A stretch of 64,000 bases of DNA, taken from the NCBI RefSeq assembly GCF_036924745.1, contig NZ_JAZHSD010000001.1, forward strand, positions 7,377,001 to 7,441,000. Direction: 5' to 3'. Shown piece by piece: positions 34,845 to 44,774 of the stretch. The number at the start of each line of letters is the position of its first letter. The first letter of the stretch is position 1. Under the pieces are notes generated by a model, which saw nothing but the letters and a program-made list of their open reading frames with translations, was not told the origin of the DNA and made no database searches. This DNA comes from Bradyrhizobium sp. AZCC 1693 (GTDB lineage: Bacteria; Pseudomonadota; Alphaproteobacteria; Rhizobiales; Xanthobacteraceae). The position numbers were made by a program, and so were the translations under genes.

Positions 34845-35351
34845 ATGGGACTGTTCACCAAAGACATCAAGACCATGAACGACCTGTTCGTGCATCAATT
34901 GCAGGACATCTATTACGCCGAGAAACAACTCGTGAAGGCCCTGCCGAAGATGGCGGAAAAAGCGACCGACAAACAGCTTAAACAGGGCTTTTTGACCCAT
35001 CTTGGCGAAACCAGGACGCATGTGCAGCGCCTCGAGGAGGTGTTCCGCATGCACGGGACCGAGGTGAAGGCGGTCGATTGCCCGGCGATCGACGGCATCA
35101 TCGAGGAAGCCGACGACGTCGCGGGCGAGATCGCCGACAAGGCGGTGCTGGACGCAGCCCTGATCAACGCCGCGCAGGCCGCCGAGCACTATGAGATTAC
35201 CCGCTACGGCAGCCTGATTGCGTGGGCGCGGCAGCTTGGACGCAATGATTGCGCCAGCATCCTCCAGCAGACGCTGGATGAGGAAAAGAAAACTGACACC
35301 AAGCTGACCTCGCTGGCGGAAGGCAAGGTCAACCTGCGGGCCGCAAGCTGA
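34845..35351 (+). CDS. YciF/DUF892 ferritin-like stress protein
   Basis: A 168-residue four-helix ferritin-like protein. It has the family start 'LFVHQLQDIYYAEKQLVKALPKM', then 'HLGETRTHVQRLEEVF', and the second metal helix pair 'NAAQAAEHYEITRYGSLIAWA' and 'QTLDEEKKTDTKL'. Glu/His residues at the diiron positions (E in YYAEKQ, E..H in GETRTHVQRLEEVF, EHYE, DEEKKTD) are intact. The family is induced by osmotic and general stress. AAGGAGG lies 7 bases upstream of ATG 34845. A GC-rich inverted repeat at 35376-35405 (CGCCGCG/CGCGGCG then CTTTC) may terminate it. Confidence 0.92.
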   Translation: MGLFTKDIKTMNDLFVHQLQDIYYAEKQLVKALPKMAEKATDKQLKQGFLTHLGETRTHVQRLEEVFRMHGTEVKAVDCPAIDGIIEEADDVAGEIADKAVLDAALINAAQAAEHYEITRYGSLIAWARQLGRNDCASILQQTLDEEKKTDTKLTSLAEGKVNLRAAS

Positions 35352-35514
35352 TCTCGTCGTCCAGTTGAGGCAAAACGCCGCGCCGGGAGCAATTCTCGCG
35401 CGGCGCTTTCGCGAGCGGAGACCGGCACCGCAACCATACTTCGATCATTAGCGAAACGTTTGATTGAAACGGACGCATTTGCGCCGCGTTGGCCCTCAAA
35501 GCATCAGGTGAGCC

Positions 35515-36954
35515 ATGCGGAGCGCTTCTCTCAATTTCGAGCCGGTTCCGAAGATCGATATTTCCGCGAGCCCGCAAGCCGGGCCGGGGCCTTCCGGGCT
35601 TGCCGCCTCGCTGACGCTCGCGGGGATGAGTCTCGGCTACGGCGTCGTTCAGCTTGATCTCACCATCGTCAACACCGCGCTTAACGCCATCGGATCGTCG
35701 CTCGGCGGCGGGGTTTCCAAACTGCAATGGGTGGTGAGTGCCTACACGATCGCCTTTGCGGCTTTCATTCTGACGGCGGGTGCGCTCGGCGATCGAATCG
35801 GCGCCAAGCGGATATTCATGGCGGGCTTTGCCATCTTCACGGCAGCCTCTGTCGCCTGCGCGCTGGCGCCCAATGCCGCTTTTCTGATCTCGGCACGCTG
35901 TGTTCAAGGATTGGCCGCGGCCATTTTGGTGCCGAACTCGCTGGCGCTGCTCAGCCATGCCTATCCCGACGAAAAGGCCCGCGGTCGTGCGGTCGGTATC
36001 TGGGCTGCTGGCGCGAGCCTTGCGCTGACGGCCGGTCCGTTCGTCGGCGGCGGCCTGATCATGCTGGTCGGCTGGCGCTCGATCTTCCTGGTCAATTTGC
36101 CGATCGGCCTGGTCGGCCTTTGGCTGGCCTGGCGCTTTGCCGGCGAGACGACGCGATCGCCCGGTCGCGAGATCGACCTGCCCGGTCAGATCGCCGCGAT
36201 CGCTGCGCTCGGTTTTCTCGCCGGCGCGATCATCGAGGGCGGTTCGCTCGGTTGGCACAATCCGTTCGTGATCGCGGGCTTCGCAGCCTTTGCGATATCG
36301 GCGGCGCTGTTCCTGTGGCGGGAGGCGCACGCCCCGCAACCGATGTTGCCGCTTTCGCTGTTTCGGCATCGGATGTTCGCATTGACGTCGCTGATCGGCC
36401 TGCTCGTCAATGTCGCGATCTACGGCTTGATCTTCGTGCTCAGCCTGTATTTCCAGCAGGTCAATGGATTGTCGCCGTTTGCGACCGGGCTCGCCTTTGT
36501 GCCGATGATGGGCGCGGTCTTGCCGGTGAACCTGATTGCGCCCCGCATCGCCGAGCGCATCGGCGCGCCTGCCACGATAGCGGCCGGCGCGGTGCTCTCC
36601 GCGGTTGGATGCCTTGCGGCACTCGGCGTCGATGCCAACACAAGTTACTGGGCAATCTGCATGCAATTGATCGCGATGAGCACCGGCCTCGGATTGCTGG
36701 TGCCGCCGCTGACATCGACCTTGCTCGGAAGCGTGGAGAAGTCACGTTCGGGTATCGCCGCAGGCGTGCTCAATGCGACCCGGCAAACCGGCAGCGTGCT
36801 GGGCGTCGCCTTGTTCGGTTCGTTGGTCGGCCAGTCCAGTGCTTTCATGACGGGGCTGCATGCGTCACTGACCATTTCGGCCGGCGTGCTGCTCGCAGCC
36901 GCCGCGGCAATCTGGTGGGGGTCGTCGATCGACATGGCCGGTCACGAGCAATGA
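35515..36954 (+). CDS. MFS transporter, DHA2 family drug:H+ antiporter type
   Basis: A 479-residue protein with about 14 membrane helices. It carries motif D1 'LDLTIVNTALNAIGSSL', motif A 'GALGDRIGAKRIFMAG', motif B 'RCVQGLAAAILVPNSLALL' and motif C-like 'GPFVGGGLIMLVGWRSIFLVNLPIG', all hallmarks of EmrB/QacA-type exporters. The substrate is not predictable and no MFP partner is adjacent. The RBS AGGTGA lies 5 bases before ATG 35515. Confidence 0.9.
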   Translation: MRSASLNFEPVPKIDISASPQAGPGPSGLAASLTLAGMSLGYGVVQLDLTIVNTALNAIGSSLGGGVSKLQWVVSAYTIAFAAFILTAGALGDRIGAKRIFMAGFAIFTAASVACALAPNAAFLISARCVQGLAAAILVPNSLALLSHAYPDEKARGRAVGIWAAGASLALTAGPFVGGGLIMLVGWRSIFLVNLPIGLVGLWLAWRFAGETTRSPGREIDLPGQIAAIAALGFLAGAIIEGGSLGWHNPFVIAGFAAFAISAALFLWREAHAPQPMLPLSLFRHRMFALTSLIGLLVNVAIYGLIFVLSLYFQQVNGLSPFATGLAFVPMMGAVLPVNLIAPRIAERIGAPATIAAGAVLSAVGCLAALGVDANTSYWAICMQLIAMSTGLGLLVPPLTSTLLGSVEKSRSGIAAGVLNATRQTGSVLGVALFGSLVGQSSAFMTGLHASLTISAGVLLAAAAAIWWGSSIDMAGHEQ

Positions 36955-37041
36955 TGAACCGGTTGTAATTTGTGCTAACGTCGCGCGGCGTTTAAGCTGA
37001 CGGAACAGCAACCGTGCGTTGCCGCCAGGGGGAGCTCCGCA

Positions 37042-39054
37042 ATGCCCACCGCGCCGATCGATCGCCGTGATTTCCTGCGCCATGGGGCCTTGATCGGCAC
37101 TGCGGTGCCGATCGCCGGACTTGTGCTGCAAGCGCGCGCAGAGCCGGCCGCGCTGGTCGCGCGCCGGGTCTTTTTCGACAATCCCGATTGCACCAATGTG
37201 CGGGTGAGTCCCGACGGTCAGAACGCCGCCTATATCGCGCCGCTCAACGGCGTGAACAATCTGTGGGTGGCGCCACTGAACGATCCGGCCGCGGCGCGGC
37301 CCGTGACCCGTGTGACCGATCGCAACATCGGAAGCTATTACCGCTGGGCGTATACCAGTCGTCACCTGGTATTCTTCAGGGAACGCGACGGCGACGAGAA
37401 CTGGCGCGCTGCGAGCGTCAATATCACGAACGGGGCGGTCGTTCCGCTGACGCCGGAGCAGGGCGTGAAGTCGTTCCTGCAGGAGATCGATCGCAAATTT
37501 CCGGACGAGATGCTGATCCGGCACAATGCACGCGACAAGAGCCGCTTCGATCTGTTCCGGATCAACATCGTGACCGGCGCCAGCGAACTGAAGTTCGAGA
37601 ACACCGAATATGCCGACCTGTTCACGGACAGCGACTTTCAATTGCGGATGGCGACGCGCCTCGCCCCCGACGGCACCGCTGAAATTTTCGAGCGCAAGCC
37701 GGATGGCACATGGACGCCATTCATCCAGGTGCCGATCGGCGATATCGATACCTTCAGACTCATCGATATGGGCGCCGACGGCAACACGCTCTACTTTCTT
37801 GACTCACGTGAACGCGACAGGGCTGCGTTGTTTTCCATGGATATGACGACGCGCGAGACAAGATTGCTCGCCGCCGATGACGAAGCCGATATCGTGGAGG
37901 CCACGCTCGACGAGCAGCGCCGCCCGGTCGCCGCCCGGGCGAACCGGGACCGCTCCCGCTGGTACGCTGTTAACCCCATCGCCAAACAGGATCTTGCGGA
38001 TCTCGCCCGGCACGGATCCGGCGACGTTTACTTTCTCAGCGACAGCGCCGACCGGCGGAAGGCAAGCGTGTTCTTCGAGCGCGACAGCGAGAGCGGCGAA
38101 TTTGCACTGCTCGACCGTGAGCGGCGCGAGGTGCGCAAAATGCTGGTCCAGCGCAAGGCGCTGGCCGACGTACCGCTGCGCAAAATGCAGCCGGTGATCA
38201 TTCCCTCCCGCGACGGCTTGCGTCTCAACGGCTATTTGACATTACCTGCACCGGAAGCCGGCGGCGGCCGGATGCCGCTCGTGCTGGTGATCCACGGCGG
38301 TCCCTATTTGCGTGACGTCTGGGGCTTCAATTCGACCCACCAATGGCTCGCCAACCGCGGCTATGCGGTGTTGAGCGTCAACTATCGAGGCTCGACTGGT
38401 TTCGGCAAGGCGTTCATCAAGGCCGCCGACCGCGAATGGGGCGGGCGGATGCATGACGACCTGATCGACGCGGTCGATTGGGCGGTGGCGCAGGGCATTG
38501 CCGATCCGAAACGGGTCGGCTTCTTCGGTGCGAGCTATGGCGGTTATTCCGCCTTGATGGCGGCGACCAAGACGCCGGAAGTGTTCGCCTGCATCGTCGA
38601 TGTCTTCGGAATTTCCAATCTCATCACCTTCATGGCGACCATTCCGCCCTATTGGGGACCGTGGTTCAGCATCTGGAAAAACCGCCTCGGCGATCCCGCC
38701 ACCGAGGCCGGGCGCGCCTTTCTTGCCGAGCGCTCGCCGATTAACCATCTCGATCGTGCGACCAAGCCCATTCTGATCGCACAAGGGATGCGGGACGTCA
38801 GGGTGGTGGCCGCGGAATCCGAGCAGATGGTGGCCGCGCTCAAGCAACGCGGCGTGCCCGTCACTTACATCACGTTTCCCGACGAGGGACATGGATTCGT
38901 GCGGCCGGAGAACCGGCTCGCCTTCTACGGGGTGACCGAGGCGTTCCTCGCCAAACATCTCGGCGGCCGCTCGCAGCCGATCGGAAACGATTTCGCCGGC
39001 TCCTCGCTCAAGGTCGAGACCGGCGGCGAGCTGGTTCCCGGCATTTCCGGATAG
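37042..39054 (+). CDS. Tat-exported S9-family (prolyl-oligopeptidase-like) peptidase
   Basis: The 670-residue product opens with a twin-arginine leader ('RRDFLRHGALIGTAVPIAGL'). It has a beta-propeller N-terminal half (about 45-390) and an alpha/beta-hydrolase C-terminal half. The catalytic Ser lies in 'GFFGASYGGYSALM', the Asp in the 'GMRDVRVVAAESEQM' loop and the His in 'DEGHGF'. The class matches acylaminoacyl/dipeptidyl peptidases that trim peptides in the periplasm. GGGGGAG lies upstream of ATG 37042. It stands alone in its transcription unit. Confidence 0.9.
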   Translation: MPTAPIDRRDFLRHGALIGTAVPIAGLVLQARAEPAALVARRVFFDNPDCTNVRVSPDGQNAAYIAPLNGVNNLWVAPLNDPAAARPVTRVTDRNIGSYYRWAYTSRHLVFFRERDGDENWRAASVNITNGAVVPLTPEQGVKSFLQEIDRKFPDEMLIRHNARDKSRFDLFRINIVTGASELKFENTEYADLFTDSDFQLRMATRLAPDGTAEIFERKPDGTWTPFIQVPIGDIDTFRLIDMGADGNTLYFLDSRERDRAALFSMDMTTRETRLLAADDEADIVEATLDEQRRPVAARANRDRSRWYAVNPIAKQDLADLARHGSGDVYFLSDSADRRKASVFFERDSESGEFALLDRERREVRKMLVQRKALADVPLRKMQPVIIPSRDGLRLNGYLTLPAPEAGGGRMPLVLVIHGGPYLRDVWGFNSTHQWLANRGYAVLSVNYRGSTGFGKAFIKAADREWGGRMHDDLIDAVDWAVAQGIADPKRVGFFGASYGGYSALMAATKTPEVFACIVDVFGISNLITFMATIPPYWGPWFSIWKNRLGDPATEAGRAFLAERSPINHLDRATKPILIAQGMRDVRVVAAESEQMVAALKQRGVPVTYITFPDEGHGFVRPENRLAFYGVTEAFLAKHLGGRSQPIGNDFAGSSLKVETGGELVPGISG

Positions 39055-39164
39055 CGCAACAAGACGCCGGCAAAGCGTTTGTTCACCATCCGCGCAACTG
39101 ATCTGGGGTGGTTACCCCAAATACACCAATGGAACCGCAGTTACAGGCCACTGAGAGGTCTGTA

Positions 39165-41567
39165 ATGTACCAAGTCCTGAATTGCCTCGTCACTGAGCAT
39201 GACTGGCGACTGGTTGTGCTGGCAGGCGCCATTTGCTCGTTCGCCAGCGCGGTCGCCATCAGCCTGTTTCATCGCGCTAGGGCCTCGCATGGCCGAACGC
39301 GCGCGACCTGGGTTTGCCTCGACGCGGCTGTCGGCGGCTGCGGAATCTGGGCTACCCATTTCGTCGCGATGCTGGCTTACGATCCCGGCGCGGGCGCCGG
39401 ATACAGCATCCCCGTCACGCTTTTGTCCCTGCTTTTCGCGGTATGCATTGTCGCCATCGGCCTCTGCGTTGCACTGTCCAGTGCGCGCCTGCCGGTCGTT
39501 GCGATCGGCGGTGCGATCGTTGGCGGCGGTGTCGCGGCGATGCACTATACCGGCATGGCGGCGCTTGAGCTTCCGGCCTACATTGTCTGGGCACCCGGTA
39601 CCGTTTTGGCCTCGATCGTTTTCGGAAGCGTATTCGCGGCCCTTGCAATGCTCGTCGCCGTGCGCCGCGACGATTCTGCTCATACCCTGGCCGCGGCCGG
39701 CCTGCTCACAGTCGCGATCGTTTCACATCATTTCACGGCGATGGGCGCCGTCACGCTCGTTCCCGATCCGACGCTCGGCTCCGACTCGCTGACGGTTTCT
39801 CCGGCCGCGCTTTCGTTTCTGACTTCTGTCGGCGCCTTTGCCATTCTCGGAATATCGATGCTGGCGGCCATGTTCGATCGCCGCGCAAAGGGCGAACTCC
39901 ATGACCAAAAGATCCTGCTCGATTCAGCAATCACAAATATGTCGCAGGGACTTTGCATGTTCGATGCGGACGGCCGCATCCTCTTGTTCAACCAGCGCTA
40001 CGTCGAACTGATGGACAGGTCTGGCATGCCGCTTCAGGGCCGCCTGCTGATTGACGTCCTGCGCGAGGTGAAAGCGGTCGGCGAATGGGACGGCGATCCC
40101 GATGAGTTCTTCAATGCGGTAGTGGCGGACGCCAAAGCCGGCCGGACCGTGACCAAGACAATGGGCCGCAACGGACGTTCGCTCCGCGTGGTCGATCAGC
40201 CCATGAAGGGCGGCGGATGGGTCGCTACCTTCGAAGACATCACCGAATGGCAGGCGGCCCAGGAACAGATCTCGCATATGGCGCGCCATGATGCGCTGAC
40301 CAATCTGCCAAACCGGACGCTGTTCCGCGAACAGCTCGAAAAGGCCTTGCGGCTCGTCAGGCGCAGCGATCAGCTTGGGGTGCTGTGTCTCGACCTCGAT
40401 CACTTCAAGGACATCAACGATTCGCTTGGCCATCCGGTCGGCGACGCGCTGCTCAAGGAGGTCGCACGGCGTCTCGGCGAATGCGTGACAGAGCACGACA
40501 CGGTGGCGCGGCTCGGCGGCGACGAATTCGCGATCGTGCAGTTCTGCAGCGATTGCGAGCCGTCCGCCGTCGCCATGCTCGCCAGCCACGTGGTCGAGCA
40601 GGTTTCCGCGCCCTACGAGATCGCCGGTCACCAGCTGGTCATCGGCGTCAGCATCGGCATTTCGCTGGCGCCCGAGGACGGCAAGAACCCCGACGAACTG
40701 CTGAAGAAGGCCGATCTTGCGCTCTATCGCGCCAAGGAGGACGGCCGCGGCACTTACCGGTTCTTCGAGGCCGGAATGGACGCGCGTGCGCAGGCGCGGC
40801 GGCTGCTGGAACTCGATTTGCGTGCGGCGCTCAAGCGCGGGGAGTTCGAGGTCTATTACCAGCCGATCCGCGACGTTGCCAAAGACGTGGTGGTTGCCTT
40901 CGAAGCCCTGGTGCGCTGGAATCATTCGCTGCGCGGCCTGATCTCTCCGGTCAATTTCATTCCGCTGGCCGAAGAAACCGGCCTGATCGTGCCGCTCGGC
41001 GATTGGGTGTTGCGTCAGGCCTGCATGGACGCGGCCGGCTGGTCGCAGAATGTCGGCGTCGCCGTCAATCTTTCGCCGGTGCAGTTCAAGAATCCGAGCC
41101 TGGTATCGGCCGTGAAGGAGGCGCTGAGGGCCTCCGGCCTTCCGGCGCACCGGCTCGAACTGGAGATAACGGAATCGGTGCTGCTGCAGAACAGCGAAGC
41201 AACGCTGGCGGTTCTGCACGAGCTTCGCGGCTTTGGCGTCAGGATCTCGCTCGACGACTTCGGAACGGGATATTCGTCGCTGAGCTACCTGCGCAGCTTC
41301 CCGTTCGACAAGATCAAGATCGACCGCTCATTCGTGAGCGAACTGGCGACGCGTGACGATTCGATGGCGATCGTCCGGGCGGTGACCGGCCTCGGCAAGA
41401 GCCTTGGCATCGTCACCACGGCTGAAGGTGTCGAGACCGATGCGCAATTCGATCTGTTGCGCCAGGAGGGGTGCACGCAGGCGCAAGGCTATCTGTTCAG
41501 CCGCCCGCGTCCCGCCGCCGACGTGGAGAACATGCTGACACAGCCGCGGCAGCGCCTGACCGCCTAG
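39165..41567 (+). CDS. MHYT-PAS-GGDEF-EAL cyclic-di-GMP signalling protein
   Basis: The 800-residue protein has a seven-helix MHYT sensor (about 5-235, with MHYT in 'VAAMHYTGMAAL' and HF variants in the other repeats), proposed to bind copper and sense oxygen, CO or NO. A PAS-like domain (about 262-365, 'NMSQGLCMFDADGRILLFN') follows. The GGDEF domain has an intact 'RLGGDEFA' and the EAL domain has an intact 'AFEALVRW' plus 'DDFGTGYSSLSYL'. It could therefore make or degrade c-di-GMP; EAL ligands look complete. GAGAGG 7 bases before ATG 39165 decides the start. It may influence motility, whose genes lie 7 kb downstream. Confidence 0.93.
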   Translation: MYQVLNCLVTEHDWRLVVLAGAICSFASAVAISLFHRARASHGRTRATWVCLDAAVGGCGIWATHFVAMLAYDPGAGAGYSIPVTLLSLLFAVCIVAIGLCVALSSARLPVVAIGGAIVGGGVAAMHYTGMAALELPAYIVWAPGTVLASIVFGSVFAALAMLVAVRRDDSAHTLAAAGLLTVAIVSHHFTAMGAVTLVPDPTLGSDSLTVSPAALSFLTSVGAFAILGISMLAAMFDRRAKGELHDQKILLDSAITNMSQGLCMFDADGRILLFNQRYVELMDRSGMPLQGRLLIDVLREVKAVGEWDGDPDEFFNAVVADAKAGRTVTKTMGRNGRSLRVVDQPMKGGGWVATFEDITEWQAAQEQISHMARHDALTNLPNRTLFREQLEKALRLVRRSDQLGVLCLDLDHFKDINDSLGHPVGDALLKEVARRLGECVTEHDTVARLGGDEFAIVQFCSDCEPSAVAMLASHVVEQVSAPYEIAGHQLVIGVSIGISLAPEDGKNPDELLKKADLALYRAKEDGRGTYRFFEAGMDARAQARRLLELDLRAALKRGEFEVYYQPIRDVAKDVVVAFEALVRWNHSLRGLISPVNFIPLAEETGLIVPLGDWVLRQACMDAAGWSQNVGVAVNLSPVQFKNPSLVSAVKEALRASGLPAHRLELEITESVLLQNSEATLAVLHELRGFGVRISLDDFGTGYSSLSYLRSFPFDKIKIDRSFVSELATRDDSMAIVRAVTGLGKSLGIVTTAEGVETDAQFDLLRQEGCTQAQGYLFSRPRPAADVENMLTQPRQRLTA

Positions 41568-41615
41568 AGCATTGTCGGTTCTGGGGGCGGGCCGTCGCTC
41601 GAAAACGCTATTCGC

Positions 41616-42050
41616 TCAGGCCTTGCGCAACGCGAAATGCGCGCCGCAGAACGCCATTGCCGCACCGAGGCATAAGGCCGCAAGGCCCGCCAGCACGCCC
41701 GATATGGTCGGGACCGGGCTCGGCGCCGAGGCGGCCTGTCCGGCGCCGGCGAGGATCAACACGCCGACCACGATCAGGAACTGGCGCATCCGCTGTGGGA
41801 TTTGGCCTGAGGCCGCACTGTGCATCAGATTGGCGGTGAAATAGCCGCCGGAGAAGCCGACGGTCGCGATCAGCCACCATGCGATCGCCGCGCCGGCCGG
41901 CATGAATTCGCTGGTATCGGACCGCCACAGGCCGCCGAGATCGAGCCTGTAACGTGCGCCCAGCATGTGGACGGCCAGCGCCAGCAGCACTCCGGAAACT
42001 ATCGCGCCGGCCAGAATCAGGCGGCGCGGAAAATAAGTCGTCTCGGCCAT
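41616..42050 (-). CDS. Small membrane protein of unknown function (144 aa)
   Basis: I do not recognise a named family. The product has four hydrophobic segments: 'LILAGAIVSGVLLALAV', 'GAAIAWWLIATVGFSGGYF', 'QFLIVVGVLILAGAG' and 'LAGLAALCLGAAMAFCGAHF'. A short periplasmic or cytoplasmic stretch 'YRLDLGGLWRSDTSEFMPAG' follows the first. It is divergent from the next gene, 70 bases away. ATG 42050 is chosen because the hydrophobic pattern begins there; the longer frame adds an Arg/Pro-rich leader. Confidence 0.7.
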   Translation of the reverse strand: MAETTYFPRRLILAGAIVSGVLLALAVHMLGARYRLDLGGLWRSDTSEFMPAGAAIAWWLIATVGFSGGYFTANLMHSAASGQIPQRMRQFLIVVGVLILAGAGQAASAPSPVPTISGVLAGLAALCLGAAMAFCGAHFALRKA

Positions 42051-42120
42051 GGCCCGCTTGTAAGGTAAAGCCGGCTCGCCGCGCAAGCAGGCGGCCTCAA
42101 ACGATACGGGATATTTTGAA

Positions 42121-42726
42121 TTGCCGACATCACTGCCGAACCGGGCGACGGAAGGCGAGGGGGCGCGCACGATCAGCTACGCCTACAAGGCGTCGCTGAT
42201 TTCGTCGGCGTATCAATTCGAACTGACGGATTCCGGATTGTCGTGGCAGATGGGCCGCCGGTCCGGCGTGTGGCCCTATGCCGACATCGCTTCGATCCGC
42301 CTGTCGTACCGACCGATGTCGATGCAATCCCGTCGCTTTCGCGCCGACATTGAAAGGGCCGGTGGCGAACGGATCGCCGTCCTTTCGACGACCTGGCAGA
42401 CCATCTCGTTGATGACGCCGCAGGACCAGGACTATCGCACCTTCATCACCGAACTGCACCGAAGGATGAAGGCGGCGGGCAGCACGGCTTCCCTGATTGG
42501 CGGCATCGGGACGGTGACCTATGCCATGGCGGTTGCGATGCTGGTGTTGCTGGCAATCGCGATGATCGGACTTCTCGTCCGGGCGCTTGCGACTTCCGAA
42601 TTCACCGGCGCGTTGTTTCTGGTCGGTATCGCGGTCTGGTTTGCCTGGACCATCGGCGGCTTCATCAAGCGCAATCGTCCGCGCAGATACTCGTTCGACG
42701 ACCTTCCCGAGACGCTGCTGCCGTAG
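42121..42726 (+). CDS. Membrane protein of unknown function with PH-like N-terminus (201 aa)
   Basis: Residues 15-115 form a beta-rich soluble segment: 'ISYAYKASLISSAYQFELTD', 'WPYADIASIRLSYRPMSMQSRRFRADIE', 'LSTTWQTISLM'. This resembles a bacterial PH-like fold. Two hydrophobic helices (about 128-152 and 162-182) and a basic tail follow. No function is assigned. The start appears to be TTG 42121, with GGGAT upstream; no ATG or GTG fits the conserved N-terminus. Confidence 0.65.
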   Translation: MPTSLPNRATEGEGARTISYAYKASLISSAYQFELTDSGLSWQMGRRSGVWPYADIASIRLSYRPMSMQSRRFRADIERAGGERIAVLSTTWQTISLMTPQDQDYRTFITELHRRMKAAGSTASLIGGIGTVTYAMAVAMLVLLAIAMIGLLVRALATSEFTGALFLVGIAVWFAWTIGGFIKRNRPRRYSFDDLPETLLP

Positions 42727-42820
42727 CCTGATTCGCAATCAAGCGACACGAAATGTGATTTCGCGATGCGCCGTCGGGCGCGGCACTCTGTGCGCCGTTC
42801 CTGACAATAGGCGAGTTGCC

Positions 42821-43429
42821 GTGACAACCCCAACGATGCGATCGCCGACGGAAGCCGAGATTGAAGCAATCAATGCGCGGCATCTGATCGAGACGCCGTT
42901 GCGGCCGGCCGATCTCCTGTTCGTGTTCGGCACGCGCGAGGATGTCGACGAGCGCGTCGATGAAGCCTGCAGGCTGTGGTGCGCGGGATATTTTCGCTGG
43001 GCGGTCGTGAGCGGCGGCGCGACGCCGGGATCCGATCTGTCGGAATGCGAGATCATCGCCGGCGCAATGGCCGCGCGCGGTGTTCCTGCCGACATCATCC
43101 TGAGAGAGGATCGCGCAATGAACACCGGCGAGAACGTGATCTTCTCGCTGCCGATCATCGAAGCAGCGCTCGGGCTCGCCAACATCCGCAGCGTGATCTG
43201 TCTCGGCAATACCTGGACGGCGCGCCGCTATCCGATGACGCTGCACCGGCACTGGCCGGAAGTGGAGAAGATGCTGGTCATGGTCGACAGCTTCAAGACG
43301 CCGCGGGCGCTTTGGCACACCGACGCCGAATTCTCGCGTCGCATGCTCAATGAATGGGACAAGATCGAGCCGTACAAGGCGAAGGGCTTTATCGCGGAGT
43401 GGCCGGCGTGCGAAATGCGCGACCGGTAG
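42821..43429 (+). CDS. YdcF-like DUF218 family protein
   Basis: A 202-residue DUF218 protein. The family core is 'PADLLFVFGTREDVDERVDEACRLW', 'RWAVVSGGATPGSDLSECEIIAGAM' and 'AMNTGENVIFSLP' (the Glu-Asn-containing motif), followed by 'ICLGNTWTARRYPMTL'. Family members act on nucleotide or envelope substrates, but this soluble form has no known reaction. GTG 42821 is chosen because AGGCGA lies 6 bases upstream; ATG 42836 is possible. The convergent MocR gene ends 2 bases after its stop. Confidence 0.82.
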   Translation: MTTPTMRSPTEAEIEAINARHLIETPLRPADLLFVFGTREDVDERVDEACRLWCAGYFRWAVVSGGATPGSDLSECEIIAGAMAARGVPADIILREDRAMNTGENVIFSLPIIEAALGLANIRSVICLGNTWTARRYPMTLHRHWPEVEKMLVMVDSFKTPRALWHTDAEFSRRMLNEWDKIEPYKAKGFIAEWPACEMRDR

Positions 43430-43431
43430 CG

Positions 43432-44772
43432 CTATTCAGTCGTATCGACGTCTTCTTTCGCCGTCAGCATTCCCGAGAGCGTGCGCAGCGCCAGATCGAG
43501 CTGTTCGGTGCTGGGGGCGCCGAGCGCCAGGCGGACGGCGTTGGGGGCATGGCCGGGAATCACGGCGAAGGTGGTCGAAGGGGTCAGCGCGATGTCGCGC
43601 CGGGCCGCGGCCGCGACGAATGTCTGCGAGCGCCAATGCTGGGGCAAAGTGAGCCAGAGATGGTAGGATTTGACGTTGGCCTGGATTTCGAAGCCGGCGA
43701 GATATCTGGCCGCCATCTGCTGCCGCCGTGCCGCGTCGATCCGTTTCAGGCGTGACAGCTCGGCCACCGTGCCATCAGCCATCAGCCGTTGTCCGGCGGC
43801 AAAGGCAAATCCGGAAGCCGTCCATCCGCCCGAGCGAACCGCGGCCATGATGCGCTCGCGCAGGCGCGGCGGCGAAACGATGAAGCCGAGCGCAAGGCCG
43901 GGCGCCACCTTCTTCGACAGGCTGTCGAGCGTGATGCAGCTATCGGGTGCGAGCGCGGCCATCGGCGTTTCCTCGTCGAGAAAGCCATAGACGGTGTCCT
44001 CAATGACGGTGAGGCCGAGCTTTTCGACGACGCGAAGCAGGTCGGCCCGGCGCGCCGGCGGCATGGTCATGCCGAGCGGATTTTGTATCGTCGGCTGAAC
44101 GTACAGCGCCGACAGATGCGCTTCGCGGTGCGCCTTCGCCACCGCGTCCGGGCGAACGCCGTGCTCATCCATCGCAAGCGGCACCAGCGTGACGCCGAGC
44201 CTGGCGGCGATGTCCTTGATGAAGGGATAGGTCAGCGCCTCGACGCCGCAACGGCCGCCGCTCGGCACCATCGCCGCCAGCGCCGCGGCAATGCATTGCC
44301 TGCCGTTCGCGGTGAAGACGAGTTGATCGGCGGCCGGGGTCCAGTCCTCGCGGGAGAGAAACTCGGCGGAAATGGTCCGGGCCGCCTGTGTGCCCGTCGT
44401 GGTCGAGTGCCGTAGCGCGAGATCGAGCACCTCGGGGCGCTCCAGCCCGGCAAGGCTTCTTGCGATCATCACCGATTGCGTCGGCAGGATCGGATAGTTC
44501 ACTTCCAGATCGATGCGCGCGCCGCGCGGCTCAGTCGGCATGGCGACACCGCGCCGCGTCTCGCCCGAAACGAACGTGCCGCGTCCGACTTCGCCGACCA
44601 CGAGGCCGCGGCGCAACAGCTCGGTGTAGACGCGGCTCGCGGTGGAGACGGCGATCTTGCGCTCATAGGCAAAGCTGCGCTGCGGCGGCAGGCGGTCGCC
44701 CGGCTTGAGCGCGCCATTGGCGATCTCGGCGGCGACGGTATCGGCAAGCTTCAGGTACTCGAACTTTGACAT
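43432..44772 (-). CDS. MocR-type GntR/aminotransferase transcriptional regulator
   Basis: A 446-residue chimeric regulator. It has an N-terminal GntR winged helix (about 1-72, 'IANGALKPGDRLPPQRSFAYERKIAVSTASRVYTELLRRGLV' in parts). A type-I PLP aminotransferase-like domain follows, with 'ANGRQCIAAALAAMVP', 'YVQPTIQNPLGMTMP', 'EDTVYGFL' and the PLP lysine in 'LDSLSKKVAPGLALGF'. MocRs usually control vitamin B6, GABA or amino-acid genes. Its start is ATG 44772. Three direct repeats overlap and follow its promoter (44775-44856), towards the divergent DUF1127 gene, which is the likely target. Confidence 0.92.
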   Translation of the reverse strand: MSKFEYLKLADTVAAEIANGALKPGDRLPPQRSFAYERKIAVSTASRVYTELLRRGLVVGEVGRGTFVSGETRRGVAMPTEPRGARIDLEVNYPILPTQSVMIARSLAGLERPEVLDLALRHSTTTGTQAARTISAEFLSREDWTPAADQLVFTANGRQCIAAALAAMVPSGGRCGVEALTYPFIKDIAARLGVTLVPLAMDEHGVRPDAVAKAHREAHLSALYVQPTIQNPLGMTMPPARRADLLRVVEKLGLTVIEDTVYGFLDEETPMAALAPDSCITLDSLSKKVAPGLALGFIVSPPRLRERIMAAVRSGGWTASGFAFAAGQRLMADGTVAELSRLKRIDAARRQQMAARYLAGFEIQANVKSYHLWLTLPQHWRSQTFVAAAARRDIALTPSTTFAVIPGHAPNAVRLALGAPSTEQLDLALRTLSGMLTAKEDVDTTE

Positions 44773-44774
44773 TA